This document shows, in pieces, positions 17,362 through 26,712 of a DNA stretch of 64,000 nt (position 1 is its first letter; each line of letters starts with the position of its first letter). The position numbers and the translations under genes are program-made. The stretch is from NCBI RefSeq assembly GCF_033723955.1, contig NZ_CP137555.1:558001-622000 (forward strand), given 5' to 3'. The notes beneath the pieces are model-generated. The model was not told the DNA's origin and ran no database searches. It saw nothing but the letters and a program-made list of their open reading frames with translations. Source of the DNA: Microbulbifer pacificus (GTDB lineage Bacteria > Pseudomonadota > Gammaproteobacteria > Pseudomonadales > Cellvibrionaceae).

Positions 17362-19353
17362 ATGCTGAATGCCGACGCCCTCAAGCAGCTGACCCAGTTG
17401 AAAACCGAAATCCGCTCTTCCAAGGAATTTGCCGAGGGGCGTGTGCGCGGCAGCAGCGGCAAGTTCGGGTTTGTGGTGCTGGACGACGGCCGCGAGGCAT
17501 TCCTGCCGCCGGCGGAAATGGACCGGGTATTCCCCGGCGACCGGGTGCGTATAAGCCTGACCGAAGAGGAACAGGGAAAGCTCACCGCCGAGCTGGACCA
17601 GCTGATCGAATCCAGCCTTACCTACCTGGTGGGGCAATATATCCAGCGGGGCCAGGGCCACTTTATCCAGCCCAGTGAGCCGGGCCTGTCGCGCTGGATC
17701 TTCCTGCCACCCAAAGCGCGCGGCAAGGCGCAGCCTGGTGAGTTCATCGCCTGCTCCATCAATCGCCACCCGTTCAAGGACGGCAAGTCCCAGGCGAAAG
17801 TGGAATGCGTAATCGGCAAGCCGGACATGGCCGGTATCGAACACGCGTTTATCGTTGCCCAGCACCGACTGCCGAACCAGTTCAGCTTGGCCGCCCTCGA
17901 GCAGGCGGAGGCCATCCCGGCGAAACTGGAAGCGCTGTGCGCCGAGCGCAAGGATCTGTCCGATCTGGGCTTTGTCACCATCGACGCCGAGACCACCCGG
18001 GATATGGACGACGCCCTTGCCGTCACCGCCGCGGACAACGGCTGGAACCTGCACATCGCCGTGGCCGACCCTTCCAGCCTTATCGAACCGGGTTCGCCCC
18101 TCGACAAGGAAGCGCGCCAGCGCGCCAACAGTGTCTATCTCACCGGTGAAACCCTGCCGATGCTGCCGGCAAACCTGTGCGAAAACAGCTTCTCGCTGCT
18201 GGCGGGCGAGCTGCGCCCGGCGCTGGTGCTGCATATTGCCATTGGCAGCGACGGCGCCCTCAATGGCTGCGAATACGAATTCGCCGCGATCCGCTCCCAG
18301 CACAAACTGAGTTACAACCAGGTGGCGCGCTTTATCGAAGGCGACGACAGCGCGGTGCCCGCGGACCAGCAGCAGAGCCTGCGCCTGCTCGACGCCCTGA
18401 GCAAAGCCCGCACCAGCTACCGCGCCGGTCACTCGCTAATGATGGAAGACCGCCCGGACTACGAGCTGATCCTGAATGACCAGCGCAAGATTGAGCGCAT
18501 TGAAAAGCAGGAGCGCACCGCGGCCCAGCGCATGGTGGAAGAAGCCATGCTCGCCACCAACATCTGCGCCGGCGAAAAGCTCGCGGAACTCGGTGCCGGT
18601 TGCTTCTCCATTCACCTGGGCTTCCGCGACGAACGCATGGCGGAAATTCGTGCGCTGCTGAAAGACGCACTGCCCGAATACGCGGAGCAGGATCTGCACC
18701 AGCTGGACGTCTATCTGAAACTGGTCAAACACCTCGAAGGCCACGCAGACGCGGAAATGAAAAACGTGCTGGCGGTGCTGAAGCGCATGTTGCGCCCGGG
18801 CGAGTTATCCAACAAGGCCGCCCCGCACCTGGGACTCGGCCTCGCGCACTACGCCACCGTCACCTCCCCTATCCGCAAGTTCAATGATCTGCACAACCAC
18901 CGCGCCCTGCGTGCCGCCCAAGCTGGCAGCGAGCTTCCGTCACTCAACGACGAACAGGGCGAAGCCCTGCAGCAGAGCGTGGCCACCGGCCGTCAGGCGG
19001 ACCGCGCGCTGCAGCAGTGGCTGTATTGCCAATACCTGGAAGGCAAAGTGGGCGAAACGTTCACCGGCAAGATCACCCTGGTAAACGGCGCCGGCATCGG
19101 CGTGCGTCTCGAGGAAAACGGCATCAACGGCTTCGTGCGCTTCAACGGCAAAAAGAATCCGTTCGAGTTTGACGGCAAGCGCCTGCGGATCACCCGTGGC
19201 GATGAGCGCTTCCAGCTGGACCAGGAGGTACAGGTGAAGGTGGGTGCGGTGGATACCGACAAGCGCCGCATCGCCCTTGAACTGGTGACGGATACGCCGG
19301 ACCAAAGCCAGGTGGATGCAGCACCCGAGCAGGCCGACCACACTGCCGAGTAA
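17362..19353 (+). CDS. rnb: Exoribonuclease II
   Basis: 663 residues, close to E. coli RNase II (644) and shorter than RNase R. Order: N-terminal cold-shock-like RNA-binding region (GKFGFVVLDDGREAF), RNB catalytic domain with the four metal-binding Asp residues in TIDAETTRDMDDA (Asp208, 214, 216, 217), and a C-terminal S1 domain (about residues 560-645, VGETFTGKITLVNGAGIGVRL). The protein hydrolyses single-stranded RNA 3' to 5' during mRNA turnover. The TTRDMDD spelling is typical of RNase II rather than RNase R. A terminator follows. The high GC of the gene also creates a long antisense frame that is not a gene. Confidence 0.9.
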   Translation: MLNADALKQLTQLKTEIRSSKEFAEGRVRGSSGKFGFVVLDDGREAFLPPAEMDRVFPGDRVRISLTEEEQGKLTAELDQLIESSLTYLVGQYIQRGQGHFIQPSEPGLSRWIFLPPKARGKAQPGEFIACSINRHPFKDGKSQAKVECVIGKPDMAGIEHAFIVAQHRLPNQFSLAALEQAEAIPAKLEALCAERKDLSDLGFVTIDAETTRDMDDALAVTAADNGWNLHIAVADPSSLIEPGSPLDKEARQRANSVYLTGETLPMLPANLCENSFSLLAGELRPALVLHIAIGSDGALNGCEYEFAAIRSQHKLSYNQVARFIEGDDSAVPADQQQSLRLLDALSKARTSYRAGHSLMMEDRPDYELILNDQRKIERIEKQERTAAQRMVEEAMLATNICAGEKLAELGAGCFSIHLGFRDERMAEIRALLKDALPEYAEQDLHQLDVYLKLVKHLEGHADAEMKNVLAVLKRMLRPGELSNKAAPHLGLGLAHYATVTSPIRKFNDLHNHRALRAAQAGSELPSLNDEQGEALQQSVATGRQADRALQQWLYCQYLEGKVGETFTGKITLVNGAGIGVRLEENGINGFVRFNGKKNPFEFDGKRLRITRGDERFQLDQEVQVKVGAVDTDKRRIALELVTDTPDQSQVDAAPEQADHTAE

Positions 19354-19397
19354 TTCCGTCACTACAATTTCAAAAGCGCAATTTCACACACAGTTCC

Positions 19398-19429
19398 AGC
19401 CGCGGCGCCAAAAGCACCGCGGCTTTTTT
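19398..19429 (+). terminator. Rho-independent terminator of rnb
   Basis: An 8-bp AGCCGCGG/CCGCGGCT stem (19398-19405 with 19417-19424) followed by a run of six T residues, 45 bases beyond the rnb stop and before pepD. Confidence 0.87.
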
Positions 19430-19483
19430 CGGCCCAACCCGGATCGCGGTCATAACCCCCGGGCCCAAATATAAGGAAATCCA

Positions 19484-20956
19484 ATGTCGACCATCGCTAA
19501 CCTCACCCCCGCGCCCCTGTGGAAACACTTCGCCAAACTGTGCGAGATCCCGCGCCCGTCCAAACACGAAGACAAGGTTGTGGCGTATATCGTCGATTTT
19601 GCCAAGAACCGCAGCCTCGACGTCAAGCTGGACCAGATCGGCAACGTCATCATCAAGAAGCCGGCCACCCCGGGTATGGAAGACCGCAAAACCCTGGCGA
19701 TGCAGAGCCATGTGGACATGGTGCCGCAGAAAAATGCCGATACCGAACACGACTTTCTCACCGATTCCATCAAGCCCTATATCGATGGCGAGTGGGTGAC
19801 CGCCGAAGGCACCACCCTCGGTGCCGACAATGGCATCGGCGTGGCCGCGATCCTCGCACTGATGGAATCCACGGATATCCCCCACCCGGCCCTGGAAGCC
19901 CTGCTGACCATCGACGAAGAAGCGGGCATGACCGGTGCCAAGAACCTGCAGCCCGGCCACTTCGAGGCCGACCTGCTGCTGAACCTCGACACCGAGGACG
20001 AGGGTGAACTCTATGTGGGCTGTGCCGGCGGCGTGGACGTGAATGCTTCCCTGCCCTACACCGCGGAGCCGGTTCCCGCCGGGCATCAGGCGTTCAAACT
20101 GAGCGTGCGCGGCCTGCGTGGCGGCCACTCCGGTCTGGATATCGACAAGGGCCGCGGCAACGCCAACAAGATCGCCAACCGTATCATCGACGCCGCGCTG
20201 CAACAGATTCCCGAATTGCGCATCGCCAGCCTCGATGGCGGCAGCCTGCGCAACGCCATTCCGCGCGAGTCATTCAGTGTTATCACCGTGCCCGCCGCTA
20301 ACACCGCCCAGCTGCTGGACATCGCGCAGCAAGCAATTGCGGTGATCAAAACGGAGCTGGATAACGAAGCCAAACTGGATATCGCATTGGACGCTACCGA
20401 TGCGCCCGCATCCGTTATGGACGCAGACGCCCAGCTGAAACTGATCCGTATCATCCGCTGCTGCCCCAACGGCGTGGAGCGTATGAGCACCGCGCTCGAG
20501 GGCATCGCCGATACTTCCAACAATCTGGCTCGCGTCGTCACCGAAAACGAGAACGGCAACAGCCGCGTGCGTATCCAGTGCCTGGTGCGCAGCCTCTCCG
20601 ATACTGCCCGCGATGAGCACGGCCTCAATGTGGCCGCCGCGTTCCAGCTCGCCGGTGCGCAGGCGAGCCTGGACAATGCTTACCCGGGCTGGACACCTAA
20701 TATGCAGTCGCCACTGCTGGCACTGATGAAAGACGTCTACCAAGAAATGGAAGGCAAAGAGCCCGAAGTAAAAGTGATCCACGCCGGCCTCGAATGCGGC
20801 CTGCTGGCCAAACCCTACCCCAACTGGGACATGGTCTCCTTCGGCCCCACCATCCGCCGCGCGCACTCGCCGGAAGAGCGGGTGCATATCCAGAGCGTGG
20901 CGAACTTCTGGGATTATTTCCTGAAAGTCGTTGCGGCGATTCCAACGGCCGGGTAA
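19484..20956 (+). CDS. pepD: Cytosolic aminoacyl-histidine dipeptidase (M20)
   Basis: 490 residues, matching PepD (about 485). Zinc and catalytic positions of the M20 family are visible: SHVDMVPQK (His, Asp), GADNGIGVAAILA (bridging Asp), IDEEAGMTG (catalytic Glu and a ligand Glu), LDTEDEGE (ligand Asp) and a late RRAHSPEERV (ligand His). A lid/dimerisation domain (about residues 210-400) is inserted, with SVRGLRGGHSGLDI. PepD cleaves unblocked dipeptides including carnosine in the cytosol. It follows rnb and its terminator, so it probably has its own promoter. Confidence 0.92.
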   Translation: MSTIANLTPAPLWKHFAKLCEIPRPSKHEDKVVAYIVDFAKNRSLDVKLDQIGNVIIKKPATPGMEDRKTLAMQSHVDMVPQKNADTEHDFLTDSIKPYIDGEWVTAEGTTLGADNGIGVAAILALMESTDIPHPALEALLTIDEEAGMTGAKNLQPGHFEADLLLNLDTEDEGELYVGCAGGVDVNASLPYTAEPVPAGHQAFKLSVRGLRGGHSGLDIDKGRGNANKIANRIIDAALQQIPELRIASLDGGSLRNAIPRESFSVITVPAANTAQLLDIAQQAIAVIKTELDNEAKLDIALDATDAPASVMDADAQLKLIRIIRCCPNGVERMSTALEGIADTSNNLARVVTENENGNSRVRIQCLVRSLSDTARDEHGLNVAAAFQLAGAQASLDNAYPGWTPNMQSPLLALMKDVYQEMEGKEPEVKVIHAGLECGLLAKPYPNWDMVSFGPTIRRAHSPEERVHIQSVANFWDYFLKVVAAIPTAG

Positions 20957-20987
20957 CTTCAATTCAAGAAGCGAATTAGCCGCGCGT

Positions 20988-21021
20988 GATTATCCCGGCA
21001 GCTTTGCTAGCCGGGATAATC
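20988..21021. repeat. 12-bp perfect stem-loop between pepD and the VOC gene
   Basis: GATTATCCCGGC (20988-20999) pairs exactly with GCCGGGATAATC (21010-21021) around a 10-base loop. No T run follows on either strand. It is 31 bases past the pepD stop and 56 bases before the next start, so it could stabilise the pepD 3' end or sit in the next leader. Confidence 0.7.
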
Positions 21022-21077
21022 GTTGCAGAAATCCAGTTATCTCCAATCAATAGATACATTAAAACGGGAGAGATTCC

Positions 21078-21458
21078 ATGTTCAGTCATATCATGATCGG
21101 CGCAAATGACGTCGAAGCTTCCAAGGCCTTCTACGATGCCATTCTCGGTGCCATGGGCCATAAGCCCGGCGTAATGGATGCAAAAGGCCGCTGTTTCTAC
21201 TTTACTCCCTCCGGTGTTTTTGCGATTACCAAGCCGCTGAACAATGAGCCTGCCTCCCACGGTAATGGCTCCACCATTGGCTTTACTGCGGACAGTCCCG
21301 CCGCAGCCGATGCCTGGCATGTCGCTGGACTGGCCAACGGCGGCACCGAGTGTGAAGATCCACCCGGCGTGCGCGAGACCCCTAACGGCAATCTGTATCT
21401 CGCCTACCTGCGCGATCCCTCCGGCAACAAAATCTGCGCACTGCACCGTATGGGCTAA
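21078..21458 (+). CDS. VOC-family (glyoxalase/bleomycin-resistance fold) protein
   Basis: 126 residues with one VOC unit pair: FSHIMIGANDVEASKAFYDAIL at the start and YLAYLRDPSGNKICALHR at the end. This small group (Lin2098-like) has His near the N-terminus but lacks a clear Glu at the usual last metal position (KICALH), so it may not be a classical glyoxalase. Its substrate is unknown. GGGAGA lies upstream of the ATG. The ybaK-like gene follows about 100 bases later in the same direction. Confidence 0.8.
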   Translation: MFSHIMIGANDVEASKAFYDAILGAMGHKPGVMDAKGRCFYFTPSGVFAITKPLNNEPASHGNGSTIGFTADSPAAADAWHVAGLANGGTECEDPPGVRETPNGNLYLAYLRDPSGNKICALHRMG

Positions 21459-21560
21459 GCCCAAATATCCGGTAAGCCAGTACGAGACTGGCTCACCGGA
21501 CATTTCCGCTGCGAATCATTGCGATCAACATCACGTGATCAAACCTGCAAGGAATGCATC

Positions 21561-22028
21561 ATGACTCCCGCGATCAACAGCGCCACCAAAGCGAAAATTT
21601 CCTATCAGATCCACGAATACAGTCACGATCCCGCTGCGGAATCCTACGGCCTTGAGGCCGCGGAAAAGCTCGGGCTGGACCCAAAGCAGGTATTCAAAAC
21701 GCTTGTAGTGTCGCTGGATGGAAAATCTCTCGCCGTCGCCATCCTGCCGGTGGAAACACAGCTCAATATGAAACTGATCGCCAAGGCGGCTGGTGCAAAA
21801 AAAGCAGCAATGGCGGACAAGAACGATGTGATGCGCTCTTCCGGCTACGTACTCGGTGGCGTGAGCCCGCTGGGACAGAAAAAACTCCTGCCCACCTTCC
21901 TGCACCATTCCGCGGAAGCCCAGCCCACTATCTTCGTCAGCGCCGGCCGTCGCGGGCTGGAAATTGAACTGGCTCCCCAGGATCTGCTGCAACTGACGCG
22001 GGGAAAGTTTGCGGAACTGGTTATCTGA
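21561..22028 (+). CDS. ybaK: Cys-tRNA(Pro)/Cys-tRNA(Cys) deacylase, YbaK/EbsC family
   Basis: 155 residues. It has the YbaK fold features: an N-terminal YQIHEYSHDP strand, KTLVVSLDGKSLAVAILPVE containing the active-site Lys region, and GGVSPLGQKKLLPTFLH followed by FVSAGRRGLEIELAPQDLL. YbaK removes cysteine wrongly attached to tRNA-Pro, so it is a translation quality-control enzyme. The ATG at 21561 has AAGGA upstream; an in-frame start 14 codons earlier is unsupported. The HAD-phosphatase gene starts 32 bases downstream. Confidence 0.9.
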   Translation: MTPAINSATKAKISYQIHEYSHDPAAESYGLEAAEKLGLDPKQVFKTLVVSLDGKSLAVAILPVETQLNMKLIAKAAGAKKAAMADKNDVMRSSGYVLGGVSPLGQKKLLPTFLHHSAEAQPTIFVSAGRRGLEIELAPQDLLQLTRGKFAELVI

Positions 22029-22060
22029 AAAACCTTCCAAGGAATTGAAAGACGCACTGC

Positions 22061-22699
22061 ATGACCCACTACGAATGGCTGCTATTTGACCTGGACGGCA
22101 CACTGAGCGACCCAGCCGAGGGCTTCATCAATTGCATGAACCACGCGCTGGAATTTCACGATTTCGCCCCCCGCCCAGCCGACGAACTCACGCCACACAT
22201 AGGTCCGCCGCTTGAGCAGACCATGGCGCAATTGTCCGGAAGCAGCGACGAGGTCCTCATCCGTTCCATGGTAAATAAATACCGCGAGCGCTACGGCGAG
22301 ACCGGCTATGTGGAAAATACACTCTACCCCGGCGTCGCCGAGATGCTGGAGAACCTCTGTAGCAATGACAGTGTCCGCCTCGGGGTCTGTACCTCCAAGC
22401 GTGCAGACTTTGCCGGAAGGATTCTCGAGCAGTTCAACCTGCGCCACTACTTTGAATTCGTCAGCGGCGGCGATGTGGGCATTGCCAAGTGGCAGCAACT
22501 GGAAAAATTGCTCGCAGAAGAGTGTATTAGCACACAAGCGTTGATGATCGGCGACCGCCACTTTGACCTGACTGCCGCGCATAAAAACCATCTGCACTCT
22601 GCCGGTGTACTGTGGGGATACGGTTCACCCCAGGAACTGCAAGAACACCACCCCACCTACCTTTTCTCCAGTCCTGCGGAGATTTGCCAGCAGTTTTGA
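22061..22699 (+). CDS. HAD-superfamily hydrolase, phosphoglycolate-phosphatase-like
   Basis: 212 residues. HAD motif I is LFDLDGTLSD (nucleophile Asp and the second Asp), motif II is VCTSKR (Ser/Thr), motif III Lys lies near GDVGIAKWQQ, and motif IV is MIGDRHFDLTAA. A C1 helical cap lies between motifs I and II. Relatives include Gph, PpaX and 5'-nucleotidase-like proteins; the phosphate substrate cannot be told. Same strand as the ybaK gene, 32 bases downstream. Confidence 0.85.
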   Translation: MTHYEWLLFDLDGTLSDPAEGFINCMNHALEFHDFAPRPADELTPHIGPPLEQTMAQLSGSSDEVLIRSMVNKYRERYGETGYVENTLYPGVAEMLENLCSNDSVRLGVCTSKRADFAGRILEQFNLRHYFEFVSGGDVGIAKWQQLEKLLAEECISTQALMIGDRHFDLTAAHKNHLHSAGVLWGYGSPQELQEHHPTYLFSSPAEICQQF

Positions 22700-22830
22700 G
22701 GCAGCCCCCACAGATGTGACCTCGTGTTCCCGATTGGCCGGCCCCGCTGCTGGCCCTGCCACCGCGGTTGCCGCATAATGCACGGCCGCTTTGACGATTC
22801 CGATAACTCCGACAACAAACGGCCTGCTGT

Positions 22831-23820
22831 ATGTGGTTTAAAAACCTGCGCGTCTACCGCCTTACCCGTGAATTCACCCTCTCCGCTGAACAGCTGAACG
22901 AGCTGCTCGAACCTGATACCTTCACCCCCTGCGGTAGCCAGGACATGGCCCGCTACGGCTGGGTAGCGCCGCTCGGGCGCCACGGCAGCGAGCTGGTGCA
23001 CGCCGCCAATGGCTACCTGATGGTGTGTGCGAAAAAGCAGGAAAAGGTCATCCCCGCGGCGGTGGTGAACGAAAAGGTCGAGGAGATGGCTCAGGCCATT
23101 GCCGACAAGGAAGCCCGCAGCGTCGGTCGCAAGGAGCGGCAGAACCTGAAGGACGAAGTGCTGCTGGAAATGCGCCCCAAGGCGTTCGCCCGCTCGCGCC
23201 TGCAGTTTGCCTACATCGACCCCAAAGATGGCTGGATTGTGGTGAATGCATCCTCCGCCAAGGCCGCGGAAGAACTGCTGGAAAACCTGCGCGAGGCGAT
23301 CAGCAGCCTGTCGGTGGTACCGCTCACCGCCAAGAACATCCCCCAGCAGTCCATGACCCACTGGCTCTCCGCGCCGGAAGCACCGGTGAATTTCGAGTTC
23401 GGCAACGAGTGCGAGCTGCGCGACCCGCAGGAAGCCGGCAGCGTGATCCGCTGCAAAAACCAGGACCTGTGCGCGGAGGAAATCCACAACCATCTGGTTG
23501 CCGGCATGCAGGTGCACAAGCTGGGACTTATCTGGCGCGACGGTGTGGAGCTGATGGTAGACGACCAGCTCGCGATCAAACGCCTAAAATTTAGTGATGC
23601 CGTTACCGAGAAGGCCGACAACGTGGACGCGGATAGTGCCGCGCAGCGTTTTGATGTCGAGTTCTCGGTAATGACCCTGGAAATTTCCGCATTGCTGAAA
23701 GACCTGTTGCAGGCCTTCGGCGGACTGAATACCGACACCGCCAGCGTCGATGAAATCGTCGCCCGCGCAACCCGTGAGGATCGCGAACAGACATTGGCTG
23801 CGGAAGTGGAAGAAGTCTGA
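22831..23820 (+). CDS. rdgC: Recombination-associated protein RdgC
   Basis: 329 residues, against about 303 in E. coli, with the family start MWFKNLRVYRLTREF and the conserved TPCGSQDMARYGWVAP segment. RdgC forms a ring-shaped dimer that binds double-stranded DNA without sequence specificity and limits RecA filament loading, associating with the nucleoid. The C-terminal part (DVEFSVMTLEISALLKDLLQAFGG) also matches. The extra length is an acidic Glu/Asp-rich tail. It stands alone between the HAD gene and a strong 16-bp stem shared with convergent gnd. Confidence 0.95.
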   Translation: MWFKNLRVYRLTREFTLSAEQLNELLEPDTFTPCGSQDMARYGWVAPLGRHGSELVHAANGYLMVCAKKQEKVIPAAVVNEKVEEMAQAIADKEARSVGRKERQNLKDEVLLEMRPKAFARSRLQFAYIDPKDGWIVVNASSAKAAEELLENLREAISSLSVVPLTAKNIPQQSMTHWLSAPEAPVNFEFGNECELRDPQEAGSVIRCKNQDLCAEEIHNHLVAGMQVHKLGLIWRDGVELMVDDQLAIKRLKFSDAVTEKADNVDADSAAQRFDVEFSVMTLEISALLKDLLQAFGGLNTDTASVDEIVARATREDREQTLAAEVEEV

Positions 23821-23851
23821 TTGAAAAATCCGGGCAATCGATTTCCACGAT

Positions 23852-23887
23852 AACGAAGAAGGCCGCAATTTTGCGGCCTTCTTCGTT
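23852..23887. terminator. Bidirectional hairpin between rdgC and gnd
   Basis: A perfect 16-bp stem (23852-23867 with 23872-23887) with loop ATTT, between convergent genes. The stem ends in AACGAAGAAGG/CCTTCTTCGTT, giving a U-rich arm for the rdgC transcript. No separate T run follows. Confidence 0.7.
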
Positions 23888-23896
23888 CTGGATTGC

Positions 23897-25417
23897 TTAC
23901 ACTTTTTTGACCGGTCGCCCGGCTTCGCTCCAGAGCACGTGATACTTTTCCTGCTCGGGTCGATCCACCCGAGAGAAGGTATGCGCACCGAAGAAATCCC
24001 TTTGCGCTTGCAACAAATTGGCCGGCAGGGATTCACGACGGAAGGCGTCGTAGTAGCTGAGTGCCGAGGACAGTGCCGGTACCGGAATACCACCGATGGT
24101 GGCATCTGCCACCGCGCGGCGCCAGTTACCCTGGTGGCTGGCAATCTGCTCGACAAAAAAGTCGTCCAGCAGCAGGTTAGAGAGCTTTACATCGCGCTCA
24201 TAGGCGTCACTGATGGACTGCAGGAATACCGCACGGATGATACAACCGGCACGCCAGATACGCGCGATTTCTGCAAAATTCAGCTCCCATCCCTGCTCGC
24301 GGGCGGCGAGCTTCATCAGGTCGAAGCCCTGCGCGTACACACAGATTTTTGCGCAATAGAGTGCATCGTGCAGTTGCGCGATGATTTCGTCGCGCTTGTC
24401 CTTCGCCACTGGCGCCACGTCCGGGCCGGCCAGTTTCTTGGCCGCGCGGGTGCGCAATACCTTGCGTGTCGACAGGGCCCGGGCAAACACGGCCTCTGCG
24501 ATACTCGGTGCCGGGCAGCCCAGTTTCAGGGCGTCCACCGCGGTCCACAGGCCTGTGCCTTTCTGGCCGGCGCGGTCGAGGATCATATCCACCAGCGGCT
24601 TGCCGGTGATGGAGTCCGGGGTGTCCAGGACTTGTGCACTGATGTCGATCAGGTAACTGTGGAGTACCCCCTTGTTCCACTCGCGCAAAATCTCCGCGAT
24701 TTCCTGCGGCGTCATTTCCAGGGCGCTGCGCATCACGTCGTACACTTCGCAGATCATCTGCATATCCGCGTACTCGATGCCGTTGTGCACCATTTTCACG
24801 AAATGGCCGGAACCGATTGGGCCGATATACGCGGCACAGGGCTCGCCTTCGGTGACGGGATTGCCGGGTTCAAAACGCTCGATGGGCTGACCGCTGGCGG
24901 GATCCACCTTGGCGGCAATGGCATGCCACACAGGCTCGATACGTGCCCAGGCATAGCGGTCACCACTGGGCATCAGCGATGGTCCAAAACGGGCACCCAA
25001 CTCACCGCCGGATACTGCGGTGGTGAAGAAAATCAGCTTGCCCTCGTAACGCCTGGCGCGCTTTACCGAGTCGGTCCACAGGCTGTTGCCGGTGTCGATC
25101 ACGATATCGTCCGCGCGCAGTCCCGCATCGAGCAGCTTGTTGCACACGTCGTCCACCGGCGCACCCGCGGGTACCGAGAGAATCACCAGATGTGGCGCCT
25201 TCACCCGCGCGAGCAACTCGGTGTAGGAGTTGCACACTTCCACCCGCGGCGGCTGGTCGCCGCGTTCCTTGGCATCCTGGGCCAGCAGTGCATCCAGGCG
25301 ACCGTGATCCAGGTCAAACGCACACACGCGGTATCCGTTGTCGACGAGATTGAGAATGAGGTTTTTCCCCATGACGCCCGCGCCAATAAAACCGATATCG
25401 CAGCGTGAATCCGACAT
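23897..25417 (-). CDS. gnd: 6-phosphogluconate dehydrogenase, decarboxylating
   Basis: 506 residues. The N-terminal Rossmann motif is GFIGAGVMGKNLILNLVD. Substrate and catalytic residues lie in SGGELGARFGPSLMPSGD and in SGHFVKMVHNGIEYADMQ (catalytic Lys and Asn). The C-terminal helical tail KGTGLWTAVDALKLG is the conserved 6PGDH signature. It oxidises 6-phosphogluconate to ribulose-5-phosphate, giving NADPH in the pentose phosphate pathway. I chose the ATG at 25417 with GGAG upstream; an in-frame extension of 27 codons would carry an unrelated leader. Likely a single-gene unit. Confidence 0.95.
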   Translation of the reverse strand: MSDSRCDIGFIGAGVMGKNLILNLVDNGYRVCAFDLDHGRLDALLAQDAKERGDQPPRVEVCNSYTELLARVKAPHLVILSVPAGAPVDDVCNKLLDAGLRADDIVIDTGNSLWTDSVKRARRYEGKLIFFTTAVSGGELGARFGPSLMPSGDRYAWARIEPVWHAIAAKVDPASGQPIERFEPGNPVTEGEPCAAYIGPIGSGHFVKMVHNGIEYADMQMICEVYDVMRSALEMTPQEIAEILREWNKGVLHSYLIDISAQVLDTPDSITGKPLVDMILDRAGQKGTGLWTAVDALKLGCPAPSIAEAVFARALSTRKVLRTRAAKKLAGPDVAPVAKDKRDEIIAQLHDALYCAKICVYAQGFDLMKLAAREQGWELNFAEIARIWRAGCIIRAVFLQSISDAYERDVKLSNLLLDDFFVEQIASHQGNWRRAVADATIGGIPVPALSSALSYYDAFRRESLPANLLQAQRDFFGAHTFSRVDRPEQEKYHVLWSEAGRPVKKV

Positions 25418-25566
25418 GTATTTCTCCAGAATTTGGGTACAGCTTGAAGCGGGCGGAGTATAGCAATCAGGGGCGGCCGCCGGGAGCAGAAAGGCCAAAT
25501 TAGTGAGCCCGCTGGAGCCACGCTAGTATCCCGCAAGGCCCCGCGCATATTGAATTTGGAGGTGGC

Positions 25567-26679
25567 ATGACGTCCAGTCAAAGTGGGCACCCAAATATCC
25601 CCGACGAACCCTGCCGGGGTGCTATCGCTGACCTGCGAGTCCTGCAACAGCCCGGGCAGGATACCTTCCGAAAGTTCGCCCACGGTGAACTCCCCGCACC
25701 TCCGGTCTGGCGCCTTACCGGCATCCAGGCTACCGAGGTCGGGTTGGGCACGGCGACATTCTCCATGCCGGTCACACCCTGGCTTGAAGATTTTGTCGGT
25801 ATCTACTGGGGAGGACTGTATGCGCTGTTTGCCGACTCGCCCCTGGCGGCCGCCATCTGGACCACCCTGCCAAAAGGGAAAATCCTCTCCACCTCGGAAT
25901 TGAATCTCTGCTACGTGAGGCCGATGAGCCGCGAAACCCCGAACCTGATCGGACGGGCAAAAACGGTGCATTCCGGCAGCCAGGTAGGCCTGTCCACCGT
26001 GGAAATTACCGATCACCAGGGAAGGATGCTGGCGTTTGGCAGTTCACGCTGCCTGATCGCCGACTTTCCCATCGATGAACAAGAACACTATCCGGAGCCT
26101 GATCTGGGGCCATCCGATGGACCCGACCCTTACCGGCGCCCGCCGCCGGAAGTTAGCCTGGATGATATGGCGGGTTTCGGCGATGTCGTTCCCATCGCAT
26201 GCCAACAGGCGACCATCTCTCAGGGGCGCACGCACCCGGTCTGGCATTTCACCGGTTACCGTGTTCGCGATATCAAAGACGGCTATTGTGAATCCCGGCT
26301 GCCTTCCTCCCCCTGGTTTTCCAACGGCAACGTGGTCATTTATGGAGGAATGCTCGCCTGGGCCGCGGATTTCACCATGGGCGCAGCGGTCTACTCGACT
26401 CTTCCCGCGGGTGATCTTTTTGCAACGCTCGATATCCACATTCGTTTCATGCGTCCCGCCGCGATCAATGACGGTGACATCACACTCACCAGCCGCGTAC
26501 ACCACCGCGGCAGGCAATTGAGAGTAGCCTCCTGTGATATCGTCAACGCCGCAGGAAAACGCCTGGCGATGGCCACGGCATCCGCGCTGGTGATACCGGG
26601 CGGAGCAAGACAACTCAGTCAGGGACTGCCTCCCGAAGCCATCATTGCCCGTGCGACGAACGCCTTTGCACAGCAGTAG
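25567..26679 (+). CDS. Tandem hotdog-fold acyl-CoA thioesterase-like protein
   Basis: 370 residues made of two PaaI/4HBT-like hotdog units. Unit 1 covers about residues 45-165 (GTATFSMPVTPWLEDFVGIYWGG, then LNLCYVRPMSRETPNLIGRAKTVHSG). Unit 2 covers about 215-340 (SRLPSSPWFSNGNVVIYGGMLAWAADFTMG, then IHIRFMRPAAINDGDITLTSRVHHRG). The two line up well, showing internal duplication. Hotdog enzymes hydrolyse acyl-CoA thioesters; the clear catalytic Asp/Glu is not certain, so some sites may be inactive. It is divergent from gnd. Confidence 0.75.
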   Translation: MTSSQSGHPNIPDEPCRGAIADLRVLQQPGQDTFRKFAHGELPAPPVWRLTGIQATEVGLGTATFSMPVTPWLEDFVGIYWGGLYALFADSPLAAAIWTTLPKGKILSTSELNLCYVRPMSRETPNLIGRAKTVHSGSQVGLSTVEITDHQGRMLAFGSSRCLIADFPIDEQEHYPEPDLGPSDGPDPYRRPPPEVSLDDMAGFGDVVPIACQQATISQGRTHPVWHFTGYRVRDIKDGYCESRLPSSPWFSNGNVVIYGGMLAWAADFTMGAAVYSTLPAGDLFATLDIHIRFMRPAAINDGDITLTSRVHHRGRQLRVASCDIVNAAGKRLAMATASALVIPGGARQLSQGLPPEAIIARATNAFAQQ

Positions 26680-26712
26680 AGCCCGCATTTCCTGGAATGG
26701 CCGGTGTTAGAT

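Noticed and set aside
17221..18432. 403-codon minus-strand frame over the rnb gene
   Set aside because: Lies antisense to a clear RNase II; no ribosome site and no family character. GC-rich third positions open such frames.
23939..25408. 489-codon plus-strand frame over gnd
   Set aside because: Antisense to gnd and His/Arg-rich, without family features.
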